DNA of 64,000 nt from Variovorax boronicumulans (GCF_019352895.1 NZ_JAAAFX010000004.1:1910245-1974244); one strand, 5' to 3'; shown: positions 1 to 11,010, counted from the stretch's first letter. The notes: generated from the sequence alone by a model not told the origin. Program-made: numbers and translations.

Positions 1-76
1 GCCCCGGGGTCTTCCCGCGGCGGCGTCTTTCTTGATTGACCGTCGGCGCCACGCCACGTCTTGCGAGAGCTTCGCC

Positions 77-952
77 ATGCAAATCCTGACCCAACTCATC
101 TTCAGCGGCATTGCGCTGGGCATGATCTACGCCGTCATCGCCTTCGGCTACCAGCTGACCTTCGCCACCTCCGACACGCTGAACTTCGGCCAGGGCGACG
201 CCCTGATGCTGGGCGCGCTGGTCGGCCTCACGCTGGTGGGGCTGGGCGTGAACTACTGGCTGATGATCCCGATCGTCTGCCTGTTCGGTGCCTTCCAGGG
301 CATCGTGGTCGAGCGCATCGGCGTGCGGCCGGCGATCAAGATCAAGTCGGAATTCGGCTGGATCATGTCGACCATCGCGCTGGGCATCATCTTCAAGAAC
401 GTGGCCGAGAACGTCTGGGGCCGAGACGACCTCAAGTTCCCCTCGCCGCTGCCCGAGTCGCCGCTCAAATTCCTCAACGCCAACGTGCTGCCGATGGAGA
501 TCCTGGTGGTGGTGGGCGCGCTGCTGATGATGCTGGCGGTCGAGTTCTTCAACCGCAAGACCATCTACGGCAAGGCCGTGGTCGCGACCTTCAACGACCG
601 CGACGCCGCCAAGCTGATGGGCATCAACACCGGTCTGGTCATCACCTTCTCCTATGCGCTGTCTTCGATGACGGCTGCCTTCGCCGGCGTGCTGATCGCG
701 CCGCTCACGCTCACCGGCGCCACCATGGGCGCGGTGCTGGGCCTGAAGGCCTTCGCGGTCGCGATCATCGGCGGGCTGACCAGCGGCATGGGCATCGTGG
801 TGGGCGGCATCATCCTGGGCGTGGCCGAAACCACCACCGGCTTCTACCTGAGCACCGGCTACAAGGACGTGCCCGGCCTGGTGCTGCTGCTGATCGTGCT
901 GGCGGTGCGCCCGCAGGGCCTGTTCGGCAAGACCGCCATCAAGAAGGTCTGA
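77..952 (+). CDS. livH: Branched-chain amino acid ABC transporter permease LivH
   Basis: Inner-membrane permease of a LIV-type (HAAT) importer for branched-chain amino acids or related ligands; 291 residues. The protein is almost entirely hydrophobic, with about eight membrane segments and the LivH-typical N-terminal stretch around YAVIAFGYQLTFATSDTLNFGQG, in which TLNFGQG is the family signature. The ATG at 77 is preferred over an upstream in-frame start at 32, because the extra 15 residues are polar and resemble no LivH N-terminus. The stop lies 5 bases before the next start, so it is co-transcribed with the fused livM-livG gene and livF. The periplasmic binding protein is not in the window and probably lies upstream. 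The true substrate may be an amide or urea rather than leucine. Confidence 0.9.
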   Translation: MQILTQLIFSGIALGMIYAVIAFGYQLTFATSDTLNFGQGDALMLGALVGLTLVGLGVNYWLMIPIVCLFGAFQGIVVERIGVRPAIKIKSEFGWIMSTIALGIIFKNVAENVWGRDDLKFPSPLPESPLKFLNANVLPMEILVVVGALLMMLAVEFFNRKTIYGKAVVATFNDRDAAKLMGINTGLVITFSYALSSMTAAFAGVLIAPLTLTGATMGAVLGLKAFAVAIIGGLTSGMGIVVGGIILGVAETTTGFYLSTGYKDVPGLVLLLIVLAVRPQGLFGKTAIKKV

Positions 953-957
953 ACGAG

Positions 958-2925
958 ATGGCTGTCCACACCGAGAAACTCCAGCCCCGCCACCTGCTGC
1001 TGGCCGTCGCGGGCGTCGTCGCGCTGCTGCTGTTCCCCATCGCCTTCGACAACCCGTACTACATCCACCTGCTCGAGACCATCATGATCTACGCGATCGT
1101 GCTGTTCGGGCTCGACATCGTGGTCGGCTACACCGGCCAGGTGTCGCTGGGCCACGCCGGCCTGTTCGGCCTGGGCGCGTACACCGCCGGCGTGCTGGTG
1201 TTCAAGCTGGCCGCGCCCTTCTGGGTCACGGTGCCGGCCGCGATCCTGCTCACGGCCGGCTTCGGCGCGCTGCTGGCCCTGCCGGCGCTGCGCGTGTCGG
1301 GGCCCTACCTGGCGATGGTCACGCTGGCCTTCGGCACCATCATCCAGATCCTGATCAACGAGATGAGCTTCCTGACCGAGGGGCCGATGGGCATCAAGCT
1401 CGAGAAGCCCTCGCTGTTCGGCCACAAGCTCGACGAGCGCGAGTTCTACTGGGTGGTGGTGGTGCTGATGGTGCTGGCGCTGATCGTGGTGCACCGCATC
1501 CTGCGCTCCCACCTGGGCCGCGCCTTCGAGGCGCTGCGCGGCAGCCCGGTGGCCTCGGACTGCATGGGCGTGTCGGTCTACCGCTACAAGGTCTACGCCT
1601 TCGTGATCAGCGCGGGCTTCGCCGGGCTGGCGGGCTGCCTCTATGCCTATTCCGAGCAGTACATCTCGCCCAACTCCTACAACTTCGAGCTCACGGTGCT
1701 GTTCCTGCTGGCCGTGATCATGGGCGGCCGCAAGAGCCGCATCGGCTCGATGCTGGGCGCGGCCATCATCGTGCTGCTGCCCAAGCTGCTCGACGACGTG
1801 GTGCTGTTCCGCTACGTGTCGGTGGCGCTGGCGGTGCTGGTGTTGATCACGGCGGTGGTCGCTGTGCAGCGCCAGCGCGCCACGCCGGTGCAGATGGCGA
1901 TTCCCGTGGTGGGCAGCATCGCGCTGGCTGGCCTGGCCTTCTGGCTGCAGACCATGACCGATTGGCGGCTCTCGATCTTCGGCGTGATCATGCTGTTCGT
2001 CGTGTATTACCTGCAGGACGGCATCGTCGGCTTCGTGCGCAAGGCCTTCAACATGCGCCGGCCCGCGCCGGTCGTCGAGGTCACGGCCGGGGGCGCCGGC
2101 GCGGCCGATGCGGTCTCGGTCTCGGCCGCGGGCCAGACCGGCGACGAGGTGCTTAACGCCGCCGGCGTGCTGATGCAGTTCGGCGGCCTCAAGGCGCTGA
2201 ACAACGTCGACCTGAGCATCCGCCGCGGCAGCATCCACGGCCTGATCGGGCCCAACGGCTCGGGCAAGAGCACGATGATGAACGTGCTCACCGGCATCTA
2301 CGTGCCGACCGCCGGCGCACTGACCTTCGCCGGCCGCTCGCTGGTCGGGCGCACCTCGGCCGACATCGCGCTGTCGGGCATCGCGCGCACCTTCCAGAAC
2401 GTGCAGCTTTTCGGCGAGATGACCGCGCTGCAGAACGTGCAGGTGGGGCTGCACCACACCTTCGACAGCAACCTGGCCGACGTGGCCCTGCACACGCCGC
2501 GCTACCGGCGCGAGCGCGACGCCGCGGCCAGCCGCGCGCTGTCGCTGCTGGGCTTCGTCGGGCTGGCCGAGTTCGCGGTGGAGGAGGCACGCAACCTGCC
2601 CTACGGCAAGCAGCGCCTGCTCGAGATCGCGCGCGCGCTGGCGCTCGACCCGCAGCTGCTGCTGCTCGACGAGCCCGCGGCCGGCCTGACCGCGCCCGAC
2701 ATCAAGGAACTGATCGCGATCATCCGCAAGATCCGCGACCACGGCATCACCGTGATCCTGATCGAGCACCACATGGACGTGGTGATGAGCATGTGCGACA
2801 CGGTCTCGGTGCTCGACTTCGGCCAGAAGATCGCCGAGGGCGTGCCGGCCGAGGTGCAGGCCGACGAGAAGGTCATCGAGGCCTATCTCGGCGGCCAGGC
2901 CGACGCCGCTCCGAACCCCGCCTGA
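958..2925 (+). CDS. livM: LivM-LivG fusion: branched-chain amino acid permease plus ATPase
   Basis: One 655-residue protein carrying both the LivM permease and the LivG ATPase of the LIV importer. Residues 1 to about 360 are hydrophobic, with the LivM hallmark VGYTGQVSLGHAGLFGLGAY near residue 57. A short Gly/Ala-rich linker follows at about 375-400. From about 405 there is an ABC ATPase with Walker A GPNGSGKST, a Q-loop (ARTFQNVQLF), the LivG-type signature LPYGKQRLLEIARA and Walker B LLLLDEPAAGL. No stop or frameshift separates the halves. In enteric bacteria livM and livG are separate genes; fused forms exist in Burkholderiales. The fusion fixes a one-to-one ratio and leaves LivF as the second ATPase of the complex. 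Confidence 0.9.
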   Translation: MAVHTEKLQPRHLLLAVAGVVALLLFPIAFDNPYYIHLLETIMIYAIVLFGLDIVVGYTGQVSLGHAGLFGLGAYTAGVLVFKLAAPFWVTVPAAILLTAGFGALLALPALRVSGPYLAMVTLAFGTIIQILINEMSFLTEGPMGIKLEKPSLFGHKLDEREFYWVVVVLMVLALIVVHRILRSHLGRAFEALRGSPVASDCMGVSVYRYKVYAFVISAGFAGLAGCLYAYSEQYISPNSYNFELTVLFLLAVIMGGRKSRIGSMLGAAIIVLLPKLLDDVVLFRYVSVALAVLVLITAVVAVQRQRATPVQMAIPVVGSIALAGLAFWLQTMTDWRLSIFGVIMLFVVYYLQDGIVGFVRKAFNMRRPAPVVEVTAGGAGAADAVSVSAAGQTGDEVLNAAGVLMQFGGLKALNNVDLSIRRGSIHGLIGPNGSGKSTMMNVLTGIYVPTAGALTFAGRSLVGRTSADIALSGIARTFQNVQLFGEMTALQNVQVGLHHTFDSNLADVALHTPRYRRERDAAASRALSLLGFVGLAEFAVEEARNLPYGKQRLLEIARALALDPQLLLLDEPAAGLTAPDIKELIAIIRKIRDHGITVILIEHHMDVVMSMCDTVSVLDFGQKIAEGVPAEVQADEKVIEAYLGGQADAAPNPA

Positions 2926-2936
2926 GGAACCCGCAC

Positions 2937-3659
<723 letters not shown>

Positions 3660-3696
3660 CGGAGCGCGCACCGCCGGAACGCGGACTTCCGGACGC

Positions 3697-3767
3697 AGAA
3701 GGCGCCAAAAAGAGAATCCAGGATCTGGTCTTGCTTTTGCGTCCTCTGCGAAACCTCTGCGCCTTCT
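3697..3767. repeat. Intergenic inverted repeat with CTCTGCG-like repeats
   Basis: Between livF and the convergent small gene, arms AGAAGGCGC (3697-3705) and GCGCCTTCT (3759-3767) are perfect complements. Between them GACGCA (3693-3698) also mirrors TGCGTC (3738-3743). The right half contains near-repeats of the form TGCGTC, CTCTGCG, CTCTGCG. It could form a long bidirectional 3-prime structure for the two convergent genes or be a copy of a dispersed chromosomal repeat; one window cannot tell which. Confidence 0.45.
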
Positions 3768-3791
3768 AGGTCCGGTATCCGATCCCGAAAA

Positions 3792-4013
3792 CTAGGCGTC
3801 CTTCAGCACGATCTTCCCGGCCTCGACGTACTCCTCGTACTGCATCAGCGGGATCGCCGTGAGGCCGAGCACGCCTTTCTCGGCTTCCCAGCTCAGCGTG
3901 GCGCTGTCGGGCGCGAGCACGACCTCGACCACCGTGCCTTCGGGAATCACGAGCGGCACGCCGTCGCCGGGCGAGTAGGTGACGTGGCCGCGGATGGTTG
4001 CGAATTGGCTCAT
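3792..4013 (-). CDS. Small protein of unknown function, 73 residues
   Basis: I do not recognise this protein. The start at 4013 is chosen because a GGAGGA ribosome binding site lies just upstream; an in-frame ATG at 4055 would add 14 unconvincing residues. The product is acidic, short and soluble, with alternating hydrophobic residues that suggest a small beta-rich domain (segments VPLVIPEGTVVEVVLAP and GLTAIPLMQYEEYVEAG). There are no membrane segments, cysteines or signal peptide. It is divergent from the AstE-like gene at 4198 and convergent with livF. Codon use matches its neighbours, so it looks like a real host gene. Confidence 0.65.
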   Translation of the reverse strand: MSQFATIRGHVTYSPGDGVPLVIPEGTVVEVVLAPDSATLSWEAEKGVLGLTAIPLMQYEEYVEAGKIVLKDA

Positions 4014-4197
4014 GGGTTCCTCCGAAAAAAGACGAGCCTGCAGGACGCAGGCCACACCCGATTGGAATCGGGGCCGGGCGCGGCGCGTGTCGGAGAAGGG
4101 GCCGTGTTGCGCTGCGGCAAGCAGGGCGCGGCCGACGCGTTGTTGCGATGTGTAGCAAACTGGCGGTCCCCCGCACGAACCACTTCATTTCATCTTC

Positions 4198-5133
4198 ATG
4201 ACCTCCCCTGAATCCGCGCTCGAAGTCCTGCCCCGCGACCTGTCGGCCTACCGCGAAGGCAACACCGGCGTCGACTACGTCCACCGCTTCGAATCGGGCA
4301 AGCCCGGCCCGCACGTGCTGATCAACGCGCTCACGCACGGCAACGAGATCTGCGGCATGGTGGCCGCGACCCACCTGCTCGACACCGGCGTGCGGCCCAA
4401 GATCGGCACGCTCACGGTGAGCTTCTCGCACATCGAGGCCTACAACGCCTTCGACGAAGCCAAGCCCTACGACAACCGCCAGATCGTCCACAACCTCAAC
4501 CGCATCTGGTCGGCCGAACTGCTCGACGGCAGCGAGGACAGCCCCGAGCTGCGCCGCGCGCGTGAACTGCGCCCGGTGATCGACGCGGCCGACTACATCC
4601 TCGACATCCATTCCACGAGCCAGGACGTGGTGCCGTTCTGGGTGTATCCGGCCTACGAGCGCAATGCCGCCGTGGCCCTGTCCGTGGGTCTGCCGCCGGT
4701 GCACCTCGTGATGCCCAACGGCCTGGGCTCGGGCACGCCGCTGATCCAGTACGGCCACCACGGCGAGGCGGAAGGGAAGGGCGCCGCGATGGTGGTCGAA
4801 TGCGGCCAGCACTTCAAGCAATCGGCAGCCGACCTGGCCACGGCCGTGACGCTGGGCTTCCTCGCGCACTTCGGCCTGATCGACAAGGACCCGGCCGCGC
4901 CCGCGCCCGGCCCGCAACGCCGCTTCGAGCTGCTGCAGACCCACATGGTGAAAGACGCGAGCTTCGCCTTCACCCGCCCGCTGATCGGCTTCGAGACCTT
5001 CGCCGAGGGCGAGCTGATCGCGATGAACGGCACCGAGGAGATCCGCTCGCCCTGCGACGACTGCACGATCTTCATGCCCACGCGGCTGCCGATCGTGGGC
5101 CGCGAAGCGGTCTACCTGACCCGGCCCATCTAA
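4198..5133 (+). CDS. Succinylglutamate desuccinylase/aspartoacylase-family hydrolase
   Basis: Zinc-dependent M14-like hydrolase of the AstE/AspA superfamily, 311 residues, which in characterised members removes an acyl group from an N-acyl amino acid. The zinc-binding HGNE motif is at residues 48-51 within ALTHGNEICG, followed by the NLNRIW segment and the DIHST motif that supplies the third zinc ligand. No signal peptide, so probably cytoplasmic. It stands alone between a divergent small gene and the peptide ABC operon. That operon also encodes two other amide hydrolases, so a role in processing imported N-acyl amino acids is plausible. The exact substrate is not readable; it is neither clearly AstE nor clearly aspartoacylase. 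Confidence 0.85.
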   Translation: MTSPESALEVLPRDLSAYREGNTGVDYVHRFESGKPGPHVLINALTHGNEICGMVAATHLLDTGVRPKIGTLTVSFSHIEAYNAFDEAKPYDNRQIVHNLNRIWSAELLDGSEDSPELRRARELRPVIDAADYILDIHSTSQDVVPFWVYPAYERNAAVALSVGLPPVHLVMPNGLGSGTPLIQYGHHGEAEGKGAAMVVECGQHFKQSAADLATAVTLGFLAHFGLIDKDPAAPAPGPQRRFELLQTHMVKDASFAFTRPLIGFETFAEGELIAMNGTEEIRSPCDDCTIFMPTRLPIVGREAVYLTRPI

Positions 5134-5295
5134 AGCGGCCGCCCGGAGGCGGCGAGCGGGTTATCACGGGGACGCGGCGGCGGCCGCGAACCCTATTCTG
5201 GAAGACACGTCCGATGCGACGTGGTGCAGTTCTTGCAAGACCTGCTCCACGCCTCATCGACATCCTTTTCCCGAACCCGCTGGAGAACTCCGCCC

Positions 5296-6894
5296 ATGCC
5301 TGGAAACCCGTACCGCCGTCCGATCGCCTTCAAGCTGCTCGCCACCCTCGTGGTGGCCGGCTCGGCTTTCTCGGGCACCGTCTTCGCGCGCGACCTGGTG
5401 GTCGCGCTCAAGACCGAGCCCACGTCGATGGACCCGCAGTACCACGCGCTCACGCCGAACATCCAGCTCTCGCAGACGCTGTTCGACCCGCTGGTGTGCG
5501 TCGACGCCGACCTCGCGCCCGAACCCTGCCTGGCCCAGTCCTGGACCGCCGAGGGCAAGGTCTGGACCTTCAAGCTGCGGCCCAACGTCAAGTTCTCCGA
5601 CGGCTCGCCCATGACCTCGGCCGACGTGCTGTTCACCATGGACCGCGTGCCCAAGGTGCCCAACAGCCCGTCCTCCTTCAAGGTCTACCTGCAGAAGGTC
5701 GAGAAGATCGAGGCGCCCGATCCGCTGACGGTGCGCATCACCACCACCGAGCCGTACCCGCTGCTGGCCATCAACATGGTGGGGCTGCCGATCATGTCGG
5801 CCAAGGCCGCGGCCGGGGCCGCGCCCGAGGGCAAGACCACCACCGAGCTCAACGCCGGCAACGGCCTGGTCGGCACCGGCCCCTACAAGTTCGTCTCGTG
5901 GAAGCGCGGCTCGGAGATCATCTTCGAGCGCAACCCTAACTACTGGGGCAAGGCGCCGGCCTGGGACAAGGTGATCTACCGCCCGATCAGCAACCCGGCC
6001 GCGCGCACCGCGGCGCTGCTCGCGGGTGACGTGGACCTGGTGGAAGACCCGCCGACCGACGACCTCGAGCGCCTCAAGAAGGACGCCAAGCTGCGCGTCG
6101 AGACCAAGGCCTCGAACCGCATCATCTACGTGGCGCTCGACCAGAACGGCGAGACCACGCCCGGCATCACCGGCACCAACGACAAGAACCCGCTGCTCGA
6201 CAAGCGCGTGCGCGAAGCGCTCTCGCTGGCCATCGACCGCTCGGCGCTGGTGTCGCGCACCATGGGCGGCGTGGCCTCGCCCGCGGCCCAGCTGCTGCCG
6301 TACCCGATGTTCGGCGCCAGCAAGAACCTCACGACGGCTGCCAAGCCCAACCCCGAGAAGGCCAAGGCGCTGCTCAAGGAGGCCGGCTATCCCGACGGCT
6401 TCACGCTGGTGCTGGGCACGCCCAACGGCCGCTACATCAACGACAGCAAGGTCGCGCAGACGCTGGCCGCGATGTGGACGCGCATCGGCGTCAAGACCTC
6501 GATCGACGCCAACGCGCCGGCCGTGTTCTTCAAGAACCGCGACAGCTACACCTACAGCGCCTACCTGGCCGGCTGGGGCACCGCGACCGGCGAGATGTCG
6601 AACACGCTGAACTCGCTCTTGGTCACGCCCGACAAGGACAAGGGCCTGGGCACCACCAACCGCAGCCGCTACTCGAACCCCGAGATGGACAAGCTGGTGG
6701 CCGAGTCGGCCAACCAGATGGACGACAAGGCCCGCGCGGCCACGCTGGCCAAGGCCAGCGAGATCGCGATGGCCGATTTCGCGATGCTGCCGATCCACTT
6801 CGAGCATTCGGTGTGGGCGATGAAGAAGGACGTGAGCTTCAAGGGCCGCGCCGACCAGCAGACCATGATCCAGTACGCGGTGCCTTCGAAGTAA
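5296..6894 (+). CDS. Peptide/nickel-type ABC transporter substrate-binding protein
   Basis: Periplasmic solute-binding protein of the SBP_bac_5 (DppA/OppA) family, 532 residues. The ATG at 5296 is chosen because a GGAG sits 11 bases upstream and the protein then begins with a Sec signal peptide (basic PYRR, hydrophobic core to about residue 30, cleavage near VFA-RD). Family features include KTEPTSMDPQ after the signal peptide, LAQSWTAEGKVWTFKLRPNVKFSDGSP near residue 85 and GTGPYKFVSW near residue 195. It is the first gene of a five-gene importer (5296-11010). Two stem-loops separate it from the permease genes and probably let the binding protein be made in excess. Ligand unknown; dipeptides, acyl amino acids or opines are all possible. 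Confidence 0.92.
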   Translation: MPGNPYRRPIAFKLLATLVVAGSAFSGTVFARDLVVALKTEPTSMDPQYHALTPNIQLSQTLFDPLVCVDADLAPEPCLAQSWTAEGKVWTFKLRPNVKFSDGSPMTSADVLFTMDRVPKVPNSPSSFKVYLQKVEKIEAPDPLTVRITTTEPYPLLAINMVGLPIMSAKAAAGAAPEGKTTTELNAGNGLVGTGPYKFVSWKRGSEIIFERNPNYWGKAPAWDKVIYRPISNPAARTAALLAGDVDLVEDPPTDDLERLKKDAKLRVETKASNRIIYVALDQNGETTPGITGTNDKNPLLDKRVREALSLAIDRSALVSRTMGGVASPAAQLLPYPMFGASKNLTTAAKPNPEKAKALLKEAGYPDGFTLVLGTPNGRYINDSKVAQTLAAMWTRIGVKTSIDANAPAVFFKNRDSYTYSAYLAGWGTATGEMSNTLNSLLVTPDKDKGLGTTNRSRYSNPEMDKLVAESANQMDDKARAATLAKASEIAMADFAMLPIHFEHSVWAMKKDVSFKGRADQQTMIQYAVPSK

Positions 6895-6927
6895 GCCCGC
6901 AGGCATCCGACGCTGCCGCAGGGGCGA

Positions 6928-6962
6928 CGGGCCGCAGAGCCCGCGCCCGATCGATCTTTTTT
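6928..6962 (+). terminator. Attenuator-like hairpin with T-run after the binding-protein gene
   Basis: A short GC stem (CGGGC at 6928-6932 with GCCCG at 6939-6943) is followed 11 bases later by a run of six T (6957-6962). The gap between stem and T-run is longer than in a classical intrinsic terminator, so it may act only partially. It lies 34 bases after the binding-protein stop and before the first permease gene. Confidence 0.35.
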
Positions 6963-6972
6963 CCACGATGAC

Positions 6973-7002
6973 GGCCGGCTGCTCTTGCTGAAGAGGCCGG
7001 CC
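6973..7002 (+). promoter_or_regulatory. Intercistronic stem-loop upstream of the permease gene
   Basis: GGCCGGC (6973-6979) pairs with GCCGGCC (6996-7002), and after a two-base bulge CTCTT (6982-6986) pairs with AAGAG (6991-6995), leaving a GCTG loop. Such 3-prime structures after binding-protein genes are known in other ABC operons to protect the upstream message, giving more binding protein than permease. That role here is inferred. Confidence 0.5.
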
Positions 7003-7024
7003 CCCACGATCCCTTCCTGACGCG

Positions 7025-8002
7025 ATGTCCGCCTTCATCATCCGCCGCCTGCTGCAGGCCGTGCTCGTCATGGCCGTGATGTCGGGCCTGGTCTTCGTCG
7101 GCCTCTACGTGGTCGGCGACCCGGTCTCGATGATGGCCAGCGCCGAGGCCACCGACCTCGAGCGCGACGAGATCCGCGCAGCCTTCGGGCTCGACAAGCC
7201 GCTGTGGCAGCAGTACGCGCTGTTCATGCAGCATGCGGTGCAGCTCGACTTCGGCAAGAGCTTCCTCACCGGCCAGTCGGCCATGGGCCTGATCCTCGAG
7301 CGCATGCCCGCCACGCTGGAGCTGGCGGTGGTGTCGATGGGGCTCGCGATGCTGCTCGGCGTGCCGCTGGGCATCTGGGCCGGGCTGCGGCCGCATGCCC
7401 TGAGCACGCGCGGCATCATGACCGGCTCGGTGCTGGGCTTCTCGCTGCCCAACTTCTGGGTCGGCCTGATGCTGATCATGGTGTTCGCGGTCTACCTGGG
7501 CTGGCTGCCGGCCAGCGGGCGCGGCGCCACGGTGCACCTGGGGCCGCTGGACCTCAGCGTGCTCACGCTCGACGGCTGGTCGCGGCTGGTGCTGCCGGCC
7601 GTGACCATCGCGCTGGCCAAGGGCGCGCTGATCATCCGCGTGACGCGGGCCGCCACGCGCGAGGCGCTGCCCATGGACTACATCAAGTTCGCGCGCGCCA
7701 AGGGCCTGGGCTGGAGCCGCATCCTGCGCGTGCACCTGCTCAAGAACATCATGATCCCGATCGTCACCGTGGGCGGCCTCGAGTTCGGCCAGGTGGTGGC
7801 CTTCGCGGTGGTCACCGAGACCATCTTCGCCTGGCCCGGAATGGGCAAGCTGCTGCTCGACTCGATCATCACGCTCGACCGCCCGGTGGTCGTGGCCTAC
7901 CTGATCCTCATCGTGTTCTTCCTCGTGATGCTCAATCTCGCGGTGGACATCCTCTATTCGGTGCTCGACCCGCGCGTGCGGCTGCAGGGAGCCAAGGCAT
8001 GA
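7025..8002 (+). CDS. Peptide ABC transporter permease, DppB/OppB type
   Basis: Inner-membrane permease, 325 residues, about six membrane segments, starting with the family-typical MSAFIIRRLLQAVLVM. It carries the DppB-type GKSFLTGQ segment after the first periplasmic loop. The cytoplasmic EAA-type coupling loop DYIKFARAKGLGWSRILRVH lies near residue 218, and TETIFAWPGMG follows it. It pairs with the next permease to form the translocation channel. The stop overlaps the next start as ATGA (7999-8002), so translation is coupled. Confidence 0.92.
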   Translation: MSAFIIRRLLQAVLVMAVMSGLVFVGLYVVGDPVSMMASAEATDLERDEIRAAFGLDKPLWQQYALFMQHAVQLDFGKSFLTGQSAMGLILERMPATLELAVVSMGLAMLLGVPLGIWAGLRPHALSTRGIMTGSVLGFSLPNFWVGLMLIMVFAVYLGWLPASGRGATVHLGPLDLSVLTLDGWSRLVLPAVTIALAKGALIIRVTRAATREALPMDYIKFARAKGLGWSRILRVHLLKNIMIPIVTVGGLEFGQVVAFAVVTETIFAWPGMGKLLLDSIITLDRPVVVAYLILIVFFLVMLNLAVDILYSVLDPRVRLQGAKA

Positions 8003-8961
8003 ACGACACCACCCTCCAGGCCGCGGTGGCCGCCCCCGAGGCGCTGCCCGCGCTGATCGCCGAAGGCCCGGTGCTGCTGCCACCGCCCGAGACGCCCTGG
8101 CAGCGCTTCCGGCGCGAGTTCCTGGCCAACAAGCTGGCGGTGTTCGGCCTGGTGCTGCTGACGCTGGCGGTCGGCGTGGCGCTGCTCGCGCCCTGGATCT
8201 CGCCGCAGAACCCCTACGACATCGGCAAGCTCGACATCTTCGATTCCAAGCTGCCGCCCGGCAGCAAGGACGCGGCCGGCACCATGACCTACTGGCTGGG
8301 CACCGACGGCCAGGCGCGCGACCTGCTCTCGGCCATCTTCTACGGCCTGCGCACCAGCCTGATGGTGGGCGGCATCTCGGTGGCGGCGGCGCTGGCCATC
8401 GGCAGCGTGGTCGGCCTGGCCGCGGCCTACTTCGGCGGCTGGATCGACGCGCTGCTGATGCGCATCGTCGACATCCAGCTGTCCTTCCCGGCCATCCTGG
8501 TGGCGCTGATCCTGCTGGCCATCCTGGGCAAGGGCGTGGACAAGGTGATCATCGCGCTGGTCATCGTGCAGTGGGCCTACTTCGCGCGGGCCGCGCGCGG
8601 CGCGGCGCTGGTCGAGCGCGCCAAGGAATACATCGAGGCCGCGCAGTGCATGTCGCTGGGCTGGCCGCGGGTGCTGCTGCGCCACATGCTGCCCAACTGC
8701 ATGCCGCCGCTGATCGTGATCGCGACCATCGACCTGGCGCACGCCATCGCGCTCGAATCGACGCTGTCCTTCCTGGGCGTGGGCGTGCCTGTGACCGAGC
8801 CCTCGCTGGGCATGCTGATCGCCAACGGCTTCGAGTTTTTGCTCTCGGGCAACTACTGGATCTCGTTCTTCCCGGGCATCGCGCTGGCCTTGTCGATCGT
8901 GGGCATCAACCTGGTGGGCGACCACCTGCGCGACATCCTGAACCCGCACAACGCACACTGA
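7999..8961 (+). CDS. Peptide ABC transporter permease, DppC/OppC type
   Basis: Second permease of the importer, 320 residues. It has the long DppC-type N-terminal cytoplasmic tail (PETPWQRFRREFLANKLAVF), then LGTDGQARDLLSAIFYGLR, which corresponds to the GTDxxGRD motif of the family, and the coupling loop with AAQCMSLGWPRVLLRHMLPN near residue 215. It overlaps the preceding gene by four bases and is followed after two bases by the first ATPase gene. Confidence 0.92.
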   Translation: MNDTTLQAAVAAPEALPALIAEGPVLLPPPETPWQRFRREFLANKLAVFGLVLLTLAVGVALLAPWISPQNPYDIGKLDIFDSKLPPGSKDAAGTMTYWLGTDGQARDLLSAIFYGLRTSLMVGGISVAAALAIGSVVGLAAAYFGGWIDALLMRIVDIQLSFPAILVALILLAILGKGVDKVIIALVIVQWAYFARAARGAALVERAKEYIEAAQCMSLGWPRVLLRHMLPNCMPPLIVIATIDLAHAIALESTLSFLGVGVPVTEPSLGMLIANGFEFLLSGNYWISFFPGIALALSIVGINLVGDHLRDILNPHNAH

Positions 8962-8963
8962 GC

Positions 8964-9965
8964 ATGACGATGGCATCGAAGACATCCAGCGTGCAGCCCG
9001 TGCTCGAGGTGCAGGGCCTGCAGACCCATTTCTTCACCCACGGCGGCGTGGTCAAGGCGGTCGACGGCGTCGACCTGCGTGTGAACGCCGGTGAGATCCT
9101 CGGGCTGGTGGGCGAGTCGGGCTCGGGCAAGAGCATCACCGGCTTCTCGGTGATCGGCCTGATCGATGCGCCCGGGCGCATCGCGGGCGGCCACATCCGC
9201 TACCTGGGGGAGGAACTGGTGGGCGCATCGGAAGCGCGACTGCAGAAGCTGCGCGGCAAGGAGATCGCGATGATCTTCCAGGACCCGATGATGACGCTCA
9301 ACCCGGTGCTGCGCGTCGACACGCAGATGGTCGAGGCCATCCATGCGCACGAGAAGGTCAGTGCCAAGGCCGCGCTGGCCCGAGCGCGCGATGCGCTCGC
9401 GATGGTTGGCATCCCCTCGCCCGAGGAGCGGCTGCAGACCTATCCGCACCAGCTCTCGGGTGGCATGCGCCAGCGCGTGGCGATCGCCATTGCGCTGCTC
9501 AACCGGCCCAAGCTGATCATTGCCGACGAGCCGACCACGGCGCTCGACGTGACCATCCAGGCACAGATCCTCTACGAGGTGCAGAAGCTGTGCCGCGAGA
9601 CCGGCACCGCGATGATCTGGATCACCCACGACCTGGCGGTGGTCTCGAGCCTGGCCGACCGCATCGCCGTGATGTATGCGGGGCGCATCGTCGAGAGCGG
9701 CACGACGGCCGACGTGATCCGCGCGCCCTCGCATCCCTACACGCGCGGCCTGATCGATTCGATTCCCACGCGCGCCACGCACGGCACCCTGCTGCGGCAG
9801 ATCCCGGGCATGACGCCTTCGCTGCTGCACCTGCCGCAGGGCTGCGCCTTCCGGCCGCGCTGCGGCCATGCGACCGACACCTGCCTGGCCGTGCCGCAAC
9901 CCGAGCCCGCGCCCGCGGGCAAGACGGTGCGCTGCTGGCACATGCTGACCCCCGAGATGGCCTGA
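8964..9965 (+). CDS. Peptide ABC transporter ATPase, DppD/OppD type
   Basis: First ATPase of the importer, 333 residues. Walker A is [11 protein letters not shown], the Q-loop is [12 protein letters not shown], the signature is [15 protein letters not shown], Walker B is [13 protein letters not shown] and the switch histidine is in THDL. The C-terminal oligopeptide-transporter domain carries the cysteine cluster [14 protein letters not shown] found in OppD/DppD proteins, which in related proteins binds an iron-sulfur cluster. It starts two bases after the permease stop. Confidence 0.92.
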   Translation: MTMASKTSSVQPVLEVQGLQTHFFTHGGVVKAVDGVDLRVNAGEILGLVGESGSGKSITGFSVIGLIDAPGRIAGGHIRYLGEELVGASEARLQKLRGKEIAMIFQDPMMTLNPVLRVDTQMVEAIHAHEKVSAKAALARARDALAMVGIPSPEERLQTYPHQLSGGMRQRVAIAIALLNRPKLIIADEPTTALDVTIQAQILYEVQKLCRETGTAMIWITHDLAVVSSLADRIAVMYAGRIVESGTTADVIRAPSHPYTRGLIDSIPTRATHGTLLRQIPGMTPSLLHLPQGCAFRPRCGHATDTCLAVPQPEPAPAGKTVRCWHMLTPEMA

Positions 9966-9972
9966 ACCGCTC

Positions 9973-11006
<1,034 letters not shown>

Positions 11007-11010
<4 letters not shown>

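Noticed and set aside
859..2772. 637-codon minus-strand open frame opposite livM-livG
   Set aside because: Composition is dominated by His, Gln, Arg and Asp, typical of the antisense of GC-rich coding DNA; the plus-strand LivM-LivG protein has clear domains.
5254..7071. 605-codon minus-strand frame opposite the binding-protein gene
   Set aside because: Low-complexity Arg/Gly/His/Val-rich antisense shadow; no domain or ribosome site.
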